From the NCBI GenBank assembly GCA_947500135.1, contig CANMQX010000010.1, positions 1 to 64,000 on the forward strand: a stretch of DNA of 64,000 nucleotides, read 5' to 3'. Each line of letters starts with the position of its first letter. Position 1 is the stretch's first letter. A model generated the notes under the pieces. The model worked only from the letters and a program-made list of their open reading frames with translations. It did not search any database and was not told where the DNA came from. Source of the stretch: an uncultured Paracoccaceae bacterium. GTDB taxonomy: Bacteria > Pseudomonadota > Alphaproteobacteria > Rhodobacterales > Rhodobacteraceae. Both the position numbers and the translations under genes were made by a program. Below, one piece after another: positions 52,555 through 61,067 of the stretch.

Positions 52555-54680
52555 CGCCAGAACCGCCCCCATGTATCCGACAGGTCCGCCTTGTGCCCGC
52601 CGCGGATGACATCATAAAGCCTGCCATCAACCGACAAGCGCGCACCGCCATCCCCGACACGAGTCCGAAACGTGTTGCTGTAGCTGCCCCGCGATGCGGA
52701 CCCGGTAAAATAATCCTGTGGGATCGAAATGCTGACGCCCTTGTTATAGGATCCGGACCCGAAATCATCATAGGACATGTCGGTCTGGGTCACATAGGCC
52801 CCGATCACCCAGCCATTGTCGAATTCCCGATCCACCGAAAGGGTCGCACCCCAATCGCCCGCCAGATACCGCCCCACATCAAGCTGCGTGTGATATCCGT
52901 TGCCAAGGTCGTAATAGGCGGACAGGTGGCCAGTTGTGACGTCATAGTCATATTCGTCAAAACCGAACCGCATATCCGAATCCCGCTGTGCGACCTGGCT
53001 CAACTCCAATCCCAACCCAAACCGGCTTTCGACCGGCTTCCACAACAATTCGCCCGACACACCGCCGAACATCCGTTCCAGGTAGCCAACGCTGACGCGG
53101 CCATACAGGTCCTGCCCGGGGCGGGAATAATGGGTCAGCGACAGACGCTGCAGCACTGGCACCCCGTCATTGCCATAACGGCTGCCATCGGATCGCACGT
53201 TCTGAATATCCGGCGTCCGTTCGGTGCCGGTCGGGTCATCATCGGGCGGCAACAGGCTTTGGTCGATTGCGCCGGACAGGACCAGATTGGGTTGGATGCG
53301 GTAGACACCCTGCAACCGCAGCCCAAGATCGACATTGACCGATCCATCGCCTGTAAAGGGATTAATCCGGAAGTATGGACCAAGCCCCCATGCAAACGGG
53401 CTGCTTTCACGTTCCAGACTGACCAGACCGTCAGAGCCGCCCGCATCACCAAAACCAGACCGCTGACGGATCGCCTCGGTCCCACCGGCGCGGTTTTCCA
53501 ACTGCTCCAGATCGCTACGGGCGATGCTGATCGCCGATACCGGGATACCCCGGCGTTCGGATTCCAGAATGAAGGTTTCGATCGATGGCGGCATGATCTG
53601 GGTCATCATCCGCGCGGCACGACCCGCCGCCTGCGCATCCGACCGGTAGCGGTTGTTGATGTAACGGACCCGTGCCGTGCGGTCTGTCAGTTCCAGCCCG
53701 GTCAGGGTCAGGTTTTCAAGCTTCAGCAACCCGCGCAACGCATTGCGAAGGGCTGCATCAGGCAAGGCCTGCCTGTCCCAGCTTTGCGCCGCCCGCGCGT
53801 CTGCTGCCCGCACCTTGACCGGTGGTGGCGCCTTTTCCAGACCGCTGCCACTTGCCCGTTCATTGGGATCCAGCGTAAAGCTGCCCGAGATGCCAATCTG
53901 CGAGCCATAAAGATATGACAATCCCAGCTGGATACCTGGACGGGGCCGGTAGGTCAGCCCGTAGTTAAAGGGCGATTCCACCGGCACGGCGACACCGCCT
54001 GCCACCTCAGGATATTCACTGGATGAATATTCAAGCTTCGCGCCCCAGCGGTCATTGATCTGATATTCAACACCGCCAAAGAATGCCGCATCGCCCCGGA
54101 ACCAGTCACTGGATGCCAATTGGCCATCCGGGTCCGACCCGTCATAGCCGTCGCGATCTGTCAGACCACTGCCAAGCGGATTGTCAAACCCGTCCCGCGT
54201 GCCTAGCGCACCCCAGCCAAGCCCAGCAGTCACAATCAGATTGTCCCCAATGGATTTGGAGGCAACCACATATTCAGACTGGAAACGACCGGGTGTCAGA
54301 AAATCGCGCAAGCCGATGGCGACGGCGGGCAAATACTCTGTTTCATTGTTCAACCGGTACTGCAGATCAAACCCGCGCTCGATGTCACTATCCGTGCCAG
54401 AGCTTGGCGGATCCTCATACAGATCCACATTGGCGTAACGATAGCTGAGCGACAAACGCTGGCTTGCCTGAAAGTTCAAGGTGACGCGCGCCAAACCGTC
54501 GGTATAGGCGATTGTGGCGGCAAAGCTGTCTTCAGGCGCGCCTTGCGCTGTTGGCATTTCCAGCAAACCGGGTGTGCCAAAATGCGAATAGGTGGCAGTC
54601 AGGTCCTGACCTGTGGCACCGCTTGCAATCGTGACCGACATAGCGGCAACTGATGACATCAGGCGATTGCTTTTGGGCAT
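52551..54680 (-). CDS. YjbH-type outer-membrane protein
   Basis: A 709-residue outer-membrane protein of the YjbH/GfcD family. A signal peptide ends in GATG. The mature part shows two blocks of beta-strands: YSHFGTPGLLEMPTAQGAPE at the start is the family's opening motif, and VDGRLYDVIRGGHKADLSDT with WGRFWR at the end is its closing one. ATG 54680 follows AGGGAG; TTG 54698 is the alternative. YjbH proteins are predicted barrels working with YjbF in exopolysaccharide export. No yjbG is visible. Confidence 0.88.
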   Translation of the reverse strand: MPKSNRLMSSVAAMSVTIASGATGQDLTATYSHFGTPGLLEMPTAQGAPEDSFAATIAYTDGLARVTLNFQASQRLSLSYRYANVDLYEDPPSSGTDSDIERGFDLQYRLNNETEYLPAVAIGLRDFLTPGRFQSEYVVASKSIGDNLIVTAGLGWGALGTRDGFDNPLGSGLTDRDGYDGSDPDGQLASSDWFRGDAAFFGGVEYQINDRWGAKLEYSSSEYPEVAGGVAVPVESPFNYGLTYRPRPGIQLGLSYLYGSQIGISGSFTLDPNERASGSGLEKAPPPVKVRAADARAAQSWDRQALPDAALRNALRGLLKLENLTLTGLELTDRTARVRYINNRYRSDAQAAGRAARMMTQIMPPSIETFILESERRGIPVSAISIARSDLEQLENRAGGTEAIRQRSGFGDAGGSDGLVSLERESSPFAWGLGPYFRINPFTGDGSVNVDLGLRLQGVYRIQPNLVLSGAIDQSLLPPDDDPTGTERTPDIQNVRSDGSRYGNDGVPVLQRLSLTHYSRPGQDLYGRVSVGYLERMFGGVSGELLWKPVESRFGLGLELSQVAQRDSDMRFGFDEYDYDVTTGHLSAYYDLGNGYHTQLDVGRYLAGDWGATLSVDREFDNGWVIGAYVTQTDMSYDDFGSGSYNKGVSISIPQDYFTGSASRGSYSNTFRTRVGDGGARLSVDGRLYDVIRGGHKADLSDTWGRFWR

Positions 54681-54794
54681 AACATGCTCCCTCTTCAACG
54701 CATTCCCTCTTGTCTATCCTGTGCCGCCGGCTTTGGGAATCCCGAAATACAGGGGGTAAAAAAGGGCCATTTCAAGGCATTTTAGTCACACGCT

Positions 54795-55547
54795 ATGCGT
54801 GTAAACCAATTGTTAACCTTCTTATTCTCAATTCGGCGCATGTTAGTATCACATCGTAACAAGTTCATCGTGTTTGAAGATCCATTGGGCGCATGCCCAT
54901 GGATCGCACGATCCCTTCAACCCTGGCTTGATCAGCCCATTATGTCCGATATTGCCCGGGTTGCCGAAACCTCGTTTTTCAACGGTATGTCGCCGGGCGA
55001 GGCCGAGCTTGCTTTTGACATGCACGGCCTCGTCTTTCGCGATTACACCCGTATCGCGATTGTTCGGAACCCCTATGCCAAGATGGCCCAGCTTTACTAC
55101 CGGATCGCCATGACCGACCCGGTCTGGCGCATGCGGCAGCATCTGGGCCTCAGCCTGCCCCAATTTGGCACATGGCTGCGGCAGACCCGCAACAGCGGCA
55201 GGGGCGCGGGTTATTTTAATGGCACGCGGTGGCGCAAATTCGGGGCCTGGTCGGCTGATGCATGGTGCGGTGACGCCATCACCCATACCGTCCGGGCAAG
55301 CCATGCGGTCGCTGATCTGAACCGCATTTTCGAAGGTCTGGGCATCGCACCTGCCTTTGGCCATCGCCGGGTTCATGAGTTGGGCGTTCAACGTCTATCC
55401 CGGTTATATGACAATAAAAGCAATATGTTGATCCGGGAACGGTATCAATCGGACCTTAAACTGCTTAAGGGTGAAACTACCCATCTGCACCTTGTTCCAA
55501 CCCGTCCGTCCCGTCCCGCATTGCTGCCTTACAAATCCGTCGCATAG
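54795..55547 (+). CDS. Sulfotransferase-like protein with a changed 5' loop
   Basis: A 250-residue protein resembling family 2 membrane sulfotransferases. The 3'-phosphate motif is good (YTRIAIVRNPYAKMAQLYYR, about residues 82-101), but the usual PKTGGTS loop near residue 30 reads EDPLGACPWIARSL, with the catalytic basic residue missing. It may be inactive or use a different mechanism. Divergent from yjbH, which suggests a role in the same polysaccharide. It overlaps the convergent flavoprotein by 19 bases. Confidence 0.65.
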   Translation: MRVNQLLTFLFSIRRMLVSHRNKFIVFEDPLGACPWIARSLQPWLDQPIMSDIARVAETSFFNGMSPGEAELAFDMHGLVFRDYTRIAIVRNPYAKMAQLYYRIAMTDPVWRMRQHLGLSLPQFGTWLRQTRNSGRGAGYFNGTRWRKFGAWSADAWCGDAITHTVRASHAVADLNRIFEGLGIAPAFGHRRVHELGVQRLSRLYDNKSNMLIRERYQSDLKLLKGETTHLHLVPTRPSRPALLPYKSVA

Positions 55548-56692
55548 CGCGCAGCGGACAGACCTGCCAAGCGCCCCGTCGCCAGACATCCCGTGATCAG
55601 GTAGCCCCCGGTTGGGGCCTCCCAATCCAGCATTTCGCCTGCGCAGAACACGCCTGGACGCGCCCGCAACATCAGATCATCCGTCAACGCATCAAACCGC
55701 AGACCGCCTGCGGTCGATATCGCCTCATCCATCGGACGCGGACCTGCATGCCGGATCGGCAACGCTTTGATTAGCGGGGCAAGGTCATCGGGATAGGGTC
55801 GCCCAAACTCGGCCAGCAGCGCCAGACGTAGCGGATCAAGCCGCAAAACCTTGCGCAGATGATTGGACAGGCTGGTCTTGCCGCGTGGCTTTTGCAGGGC
55901 CGCGCGGACCCGATCCAACGGCCAATCGGGTCGCAAATCCATGGTCAATTCCGCCCCGTTCCGCACCGCCCGCGACACGGCATAAACGCCGCCGCCCTCT
56001 ATCCCCTTTTTGGAAACAATACACTCTCCGCGTGAGTATTGATGCCCTGATTGCAGGGCGACAGACTTGATCGGCGCGCCCAGAAATCGGGTCATGTGAT
56101 CCGACCACTGCACGACGAAACCCATATTGGCGGGGGCAAACCGGGTGACCGCGTCGGAAAGGTGCCCTGCCCACGCACCGTCAGACCCAAGCCGCGCCCA
56201 ACTGGCACCCCCAAGGGAAAGCACAGTCACCTTCGGCGTTAGTATCTGCAGCCCACCCATCGTATCAAACTGCAGCACGCCGTCGGTCCAGCCTTGCCAC
56301 CGCCAGCGGGTGCGCAAGGTCACGCCCGTCGCACCCAACCGCGCCAGCCATGCCCGCAGCAAGGGCGAGGCCTTCATCGCTTTGGGAAATACCCGACCGG
56401 TAGAGCCACTGAACAAGGGCTGATCTAAACCCGGCGCCCAGTCCATGACGGCATCCGGGCCAAAAGCCCGCAAGGCCGTGGCCATCGGCGCCGGCACGTC
56501 GCCATAGGCCGACAGAAACGCCTCAATCGGTTCATCCTTGGTCAGGTTCAGCCCCGATTTACCCGCCATCAGAAATTTGCGGCCCACCGACGGCATTGCG
56601 TCGGCGACAGTGACAGACAGGCCACGCGCGGCCATGACTTCTGCCGCCATCAACCCGGCAGGCCCAGCCCCGATGACCAGCGCATCGGTCAC
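55529..56692 (-). CDS. HI0933/YhiN-family FAD oxidoreductase
   Basis: A 387-residue flavoprotein of the HI0933 (BaiN-like) family: Rossmann motif VIGAGPAGLMAAEVMAARGL, then VGRKFLMAGKSGLNLT, typical of the group. The C-terminal FCAGEMLDWEAPTGGYLI matches the FAD-binding end. The substrate is unknown; BaiN relatives act on bile-acid-like compounds. The ATG overlaps the MscS stop by four bases, and it is the last gene of a four-gene operon. Confidence 0.88.
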   Translation of the reverse strand: MTDALVIGAGPAGLMAAEVMAARGLSVTVADAMPSVGRKFLMAGKSGLNLTKDEPIEAFLSAYGDVPAPMATALRAFGPDAVMDWAPGLDQPLFSGSTGRVFPKAMKASPLLRAWLARLGATGVTLRTRWRWQGWTDGVLQFDTMGGLQILTPKVTVLSLGGASWARLGSDGAWAGHLSDAVTRFAPANMGFVVQWSDHMTRFLGAPIKSVALQSGHQYSRGECIVSKKGIEGGGVYAVSRAVRNGAELTMDLRPDWPLDRVRAALQKPRGKTSLSNHLRKVLRLDPLRLALLAEFGRPYPDDLAPLIKALPIRHAGPRPMDEAISTAGGLRFDALTDDLMLRARPGVFCAGEMLDWEAPTGGYLITGCLATGRLAGLSAARYATDL

Positions 56693-57999
56693 GCGGGCAT
56701 GTTGCCCTTGATCTCGACCACGCGGTGCGGATAGGGGATTTCGATATCGTTGTCTTTCAGCGCATTCCAGATCAGGAACATCACGTCAGACGAATACTTG
56801 TTCTTGCCGTCATCAATGCCTTCGACCCAGAATTCGACCGCAAAATCGATACCGCTATCGCCAAAACCGCGCAGCTCACAATCAGGCGGTTCTGGCATAT
56901 CCAACACACCGGGATGTTTGGCCACCGCAGCCTCGATGATCGCGGGGACCTTGTTGATATCGGTGTCGTAGCTGACGGAAAAATCGACCTCCAACCGGTT
57001 GGCGGAACCGCTATCGGAATAGTTCACGACGCGGGTGGTGATAAAATCCTCGTTGGGGACAACAATCCAACGACCATCATAGGTTTCCAGGATCGTGGCA
57101 CGCGCGGTCATTTTAATGATTGTGCCCGTCTCACCCCCATCAAGTTCGACATAATCGCCCACGGTCGCCTGCCCTTCGATCAGCAGGATCACGCCAGAGA
57201 TGAAATTCGACGCGATCTTTTGCAAGCCGAACCCAAGGCCGACACCCACCGCACCACCGATAATGGCAAGCGAGCTGAGGCTGATTCCCATGATATTCAT
57301 CAACAGCAGGAAACAGGCACCAAAAATGACGAATTCCGCGGCCTTGACCGATAGCTGCCGGATCGCAGGCCGCATCGATTGCTGTTCGATATAGGCCGCC
57401 GATTGCGAATTGGACCATTGGCCCAGCCAGAACAACAGGCTGCCTGCGATGACACCACGAATGATCGCCAGCGCCGAAAAGCTGATATTGCCAAGGCTGA
57501 CCACGGTGCCCGCCAGCGCGGCCAGCACCTGATCCAGAAAGCCCAGCGCATAAAGTGCGGCCACCGGGACCAGCACGAATTTGGCCAGAAGTTTCAGGAA
57601 GGGGTCCTGAATGATGTGTTTGGCCAGCGCCCGCGCGGCGAGGAACAGGAACACCCGTTTGCCAAAGGCGATCACGGCACCTGATCCGAAAAGGGACCGG
57701 GTCACGGCCTCCCCTATCGCGGTGAACCCATATGCCAAAAGGGGCAGCAGAAGCGGCAAGAAAATCAGGATGAACCGGCGGGCCTTGGACAGAATTGTCG
57801 CGCTATCCTGGGGTGGGGCCAGGACCCGCGTGATCCGGGGCGCGATGATCCGGTTGGCAATCCGCGCCAGCAAATAGGCCCCGACCAGCAGCGCAAATTG
57901 CGACCATGCGGCAGGTGACAATAGCCATTCCTGGCCCAGTTTCATCCCTTGATGCATGGCCTCATAAGCCTGATCGACAAGTGGAATATCAGTTTCCAT
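56689..57999 (-). CDS. MscS-family mechanosensitive channel
   Basis: A 436-residue inner-membrane protein with several N-terminal helices and the MscS core: pore helix near LSSLAIIGGAVGVGLGFGLQ, then KIASNFISGVILLIEGQATVG, and the beta domain with DGRWIVVPNEDFITTRVVN. It opens under membrane tension to release solutes. It overlaps the enoyl-CoA hydratase gene by 11 bases. Confidence 0.92.
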   Translation of the reverse strand: METDIPLVDQAYEAMHQGMKLGQEWLLSPAAWSQFALLVGAYLLARIANRIIAPRITRVLAPPQDSATILSKARRFILIFLPLLLPLLAYGFTAIGEAVTRSLFGSGAVIAFGKRVFLFLAARALAKHIIQDPFLKLLAKFVLVPVAALYALGFLDQVLAALAGTVVSLGNISFSALAIIRGVIAGSLLFWLGQWSNSQSAAYIEQQSMRPAIRQLSVKAAEFVIFGACFLLLMNIMGISLSSLAIIGGAVGVGLGFGLQKIASNFISGVILLIEGQATVGDYVELDGGETGTIIKMTARATILETYDGRWIVVPNEDFITTRVVNYSDSGSANRLEVDFSVSYDTDINKVPAIIEAAVAKHPGVLDMPEPPDCELRGFGDSGIDFAVEFWVEGIDDGKNKYSSDVMFLIWNALKDNDIEIPYPHRVVEIKGNMPA

Positions 58000-58621
58000 T
58001 GACTGCCCCCCCGGCAGGTATCATCGCCTTGATCGCAGCGGCATGTGCGGGCGCGGCCGCCTGCACGTCGCTGCATAACGCACGCGCCTGCGGGATCAAC
58101 TGGTCAGGTTCGCAAACCTGATCCACCAGCCCCCAGGCATCCGCATCCACCGCGCTGACCTTTTGTCCCGCCATCAGGATCATCTTGGCCCGCGCTGGCC
58201 CAACCAACGCCGTCAGGCGCGGGGGGTCAGATGGTTGCGGCAGAAAGCCCAGTTTCATCACAGGGTAAAAGAAATTGGCACGCGGCACGGCGATCCGCAG
58301 ATCACAGGCCAGCACCATGCCGAACGCACCGCCAGCGACGGTTCCGTTCAACGCGGCAATGGTCAACCCCGGCAGGCGGGCAATCGCACCTGACAGCCGT
58401 TCCCAGACCGGGTCTGTGGCCAAACCAGCTTTAGCCGCCTCCAGATCAGCGCCCGCACTGAACACCTGTCCGGTGCCGGTCAGGATCAGCGCCCGCGCGC
58501 CCTGCGCGGCCTCGGCAATCTCTGCCAGTTCTGTCAGCATCTGCCGGGTCAGCGCACCTGCCTTTTCGGGACGGTCGATGGTCACAGCCCACAGATCGCC
58601 GTCCTTGTCACAGCGGATCAT
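57989..58621 (-). CDS. Enoyl-CoA hydratase/isomerase family protein
   Basis: A 210-residue crotonase-fold protein, shorter than the usual 255-260. The oxyanion region GAGADLEAAK is present (as VFSAGADLEA), and AALNGTVAGGAFGMVLACDL supplies the second backbone amide. The glutamates of a classical hydratase are not clear by eye, so an isomerase or another crotonase reaction is possible. Start overlaps the SDR stop by 4 bases. Confidence 0.87.
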   Translation of the reverse strand: MIRCDKDGDLWAVTIDRPEKAGALTRQMLTELAEIAEAAQGARALILTGTGQVFSAGADLEAAKAGLATDPVWERLSGAIARLPGLTIAALNGTVAGGAFGMVLACDLRIAVPRANFFYPVMKLGFLPQPSDPPRLTALVGPARAKMILMAGQKVSAVDADAWGLVDQVCEPDQLIPQARALCSDVQAAAPAHAAAIKAMIPAGGAVNGN

Positions 58622-59376
58622 GCAAGACCGACCTGCGCGCGAATCTCATCCTCGCGCAGGCTGATATCGGTGCCCAGATAAGGGTCAGCCGCATCGGTAC
58701 ACATCCAAAGCAGGGTCTGTGCGGGCCATTCTGGTGGGATATGCGCCGACCAGTCCAGCTGGCTGACGGGGTTGATGCCCGACGCCTTGATTTCGCGCTG
58801 CATTTCGGTGGCAACCGTACCCGGCGACAGGCCCATGATGCGCAGTCCCTTGTCACGGGCTTCCTTGTCGGCAGCACGGGTCAGCATGTAAACGGCAGCC
58901 TTTGAGGAACAATAGGCCGTCCAACCTTCGACCGGGCCATGTGCGGCCCCGGATGAGATGTTGATGATCGTGCCGTGGCCCTGCGCAATCATGCCCGGCA
59001 TCGCCGCGCGCATGCCGTACATCACACCTTTGAGGTTGATATCGATCGTACGCGCCCAATCCTCTGGATCGGTATCAACAAGATGGCCGATCGGGTCGAT
59101 CATACCGGCGTTGTTGATCAGGATATCAAGCCCGCCAAAGGTCCGGGCAGTGGCAGCAACGGCGGCCTCAACCTCGGCATGGCGGGACACGTCACAGGGA
59201 ATGGCAAGCGCCTGATCCCCGATATCGCCCGCCAGTTCTGCAATCGCGTCAGTGCTGCGGGCGACAAGTCCCACATTTGCACCTGCATCAGCGAATACAC
59301 GCGCCGTCGCCGCCCCAATCCCACGGCTGGCGCCGGTTATCAGTACGGTTTTCCCGACCATATCGATCTTTTTCAC
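58618..59376 (-). CDS. Short-chain dehydrogenase/reductase
   Basis: A 252-residue SDR. The cofactor loop is TGASRGIGAATARVF (residues 14-28). The NNAG motif is present (INNAGMIDPIG), with the Ser in NISSGAAHG and Tyr-x3-Lys in AYCSSKAA. The first gene of the operon continuing into the crotonase, MscS and flavoprotein genes. The substrate is unknown; pairing with a crotonase suggests acyl-CoA or related oxidation. Confidence 0.88.
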   Translation of the reverse strand: MKKIDMVGKTVLITGASRGIGAATARVFADAGANVGLVARSTDAIAELAGDIGDQALAIPCDVSRHAEVEAAVAATARTFGGLDILINNAGMIDPIGHLVDTDPEDWARTIDINLKGVMYGMRAAMPGMIAQGHGTIINISSGAAHGPVEGWTAYCSSKAAVYMLTRAADKEARDKGLRIMGLSPGTVATEMQREIKASGINPVSQLDWSAHIPPEWPAQTLLWMCTDAADPYLGTDISLREDEIRAQVGLA

Positions 59377-59496
59377 GGTTATCCCTTTCGATCTGTCTTT
59401 GGGGTGGCTAGGTAGTAAACCGTCAATCCCGCCCCTTGCACCATCATACGAACGCTTGGATCGGTACGAAAGAGAGATAACGAAAGGTAATTCTCA

Positions 59497-60999
59497 ATGA
59501 CTTACATTACTCCCTTGCGCAGCGCGGTTTGCATTGCAGCGCTTTTTGTTGGTGGGGCCGCACAGGCCGATGTTACGGCGGCCCAGGTTTGGGAAGACTG
59601 GAAATCGCAGATGGGGCTTTATGGTGAAAATGGCGTCACCATCGGGGCTGAGGAACAATCAGGCGACACATTGACCGTGCGCGATCTGGCACTTGAAATG
59701 GATGATGGCGAAACAAGCTTTGCCGCCACAATGGGCGACATCACCCTGACAGAGCTGGGCGATGGCACCGTCAGCGTGACAATGGCTGAAAGCTATCCGC
59801 TCGTGATTACCGGTGATGACGGCGTGGTCGTGACATTGCAGGTCAGCCAATCCAACCTTGAAATGATCGTCAGCGGCGATCCCGAGGCGATGAATTACGC
59901 CATTTCTGCAGATCGTTACGGGATTGAACTGGTTGATGTGGTCGATGGCGACGTGACCTTTACCGGTGACGCAAGCCTGATGGCCAATGACATGAGCGGG
60001 ACATACACCACAACCGGCGATGAACTGCGCAATCTGACCTATGACATGGACATTGCGTCGCTTGATTTCCTTGTCGACGTGCAGATCCCTGGCGCCGATG
60101 GTGAATACATCACCGCATCCGGCAAATACGACAACATGTCGATGCAGGCTGACATGGTCATGCCCATGGATGTCGATTACGACAACCCCGACGACATGTT
60201 CGCCAAGGGCTTTTCTGTCGAAGGCGGCTATTCCATCGACAGCACCGCTGCGGTCTTTGACATCAATGCAGATGGCGATCAGGTTGCCGGTTCCGCCAGC
60301 ACCGGGCCTGCGAACCTTGAAGGCGTCTTTAACAGCCAGACCGTCGGCTATGACACCACCGTGTCGGACCTTGCCGTCAGCCTCACCACCAGCGATCTAC
60401 CCTTCCCTGTCGACATTTCCATGGCCGAATATGGCATCGGCTTTCAGATGCCCGTCGGCAAATCCGACGAAGTGGCCGATTTGGGCCTGAGCATCAATCT
60501 GATCGATCTGGCTGTGAATGACATGATCTGGGACATGTTTGACCCCGGTTCAGTGTTACCGCGTGATCCTGCAACGATCCAACTGGATATCGCAGGCAAA
60601 GGTAAGGCCCTGTTTGATATGCTGGACCCCGAACAGGCCGCCGCAATGAACAATGCCGATATGCCGTTTGAGCTTGAAAACATGTCTCTGAACACCTTGC
60701 GGGTTGCCCTTGCAGGCGCACTGATGACAGGCACAGGCGAATTCACCTTTGACAACACCGATCTGGAAACCTTTGACGGGATGCCCCGCCCCGAGGGTGA
60801 CGCCATCGTTGAGGTGTCCGGCCTGAACAAGCTGATGGACAATCTGGTTGCCATGGGTCTGGTCCCCGAGGATCAGATCATGGGCGGCCGGATGATGCTG
60901 GGTATGTTTGCCCGGACAACCGGCGACGACCAGCTGGAAACCAAGATCGAGGTGAACGGCGAAGGTCATGTTCTGGTGAACGGCCAGCGAATGCGCTAG
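59497..60999 (+). CDS. DUF2125 protein, copy 1
   Basis: A 500-residue exported protein with a signal peptide (ending AAQA). It consists of repeated beta-strand segments and a DUF2125 C-terminal half. The last about 80 residues (FDNTDLETFDGMPRPEGDA, GRMMLGMFARTTGDD, INGEGHV-type end) are closely matched by the next gene. Function unknown; probably periplasmic or envelope-associated. ATG 59497 follows AAAGG. A perfect terminator separates it from copy 2. Confidence 0.82.
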   Translation: MTYITPLRSAVCIAALFVGGAAQADVTAAQVWEDWKSQMGLYGENGVTIGAEEQSGDTLTVRDLALEMDDGETSFAATMGDITLTELGDGTVSVTMAESYPLVITGDDGVVVTLQVSQSNLEMIVSGDPEAMNYAISADRYGIELVDVVDGDVTFTGDASLMANDMSGTYTTTGDELRNLTYDMDIASLDFLVDVQIPGADGEYITASGKYDNMSMQADMVMPMDVDYDNPDDMFAKGFSVEGGYSIDSTAAVFDINADGDQVAGSASTGPANLEGVFNSQTVGYDTTVSDLAVSLTTSDLPFPVDISMAEYGIGFQMPVGKSDEVADLGLSINLIDLAVNDMIWDMFDPGSVLPRDPATIQLDIAGKGKALFDMLDPEQAAAMNNADMPFELENMSLNTLRVALAGALMTGTGEFTFDNTDLETFDGMPRPEGDAIVEVSGLNKLMDNLVAMGLVPEDQIMGGRMMLGMFARTTGDDQLETKIEVNGEGHVLVNGQRMR

Positions 61000-61015
61000 A
61001 CAAATAGCCAACAGG

Positions 61016-61046
61016 CGGCGCGGTGGGTGACCACCGCGCCGTTTTT
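61016..61046 (+). terminator. Terminator between the two DUF2125 genes
   Basis: CGGCGCGGTGG pairs perfectly with CCACCGCGCCG around GTGA (11 bp), followed by TTTTTCTTT, 17 bases after copy 1 ends and 22 bases before copy 2 starts. Confidence 0.9.
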
Positions 61047-61067
61047 CTTTGCAGACCAAGGATTATT

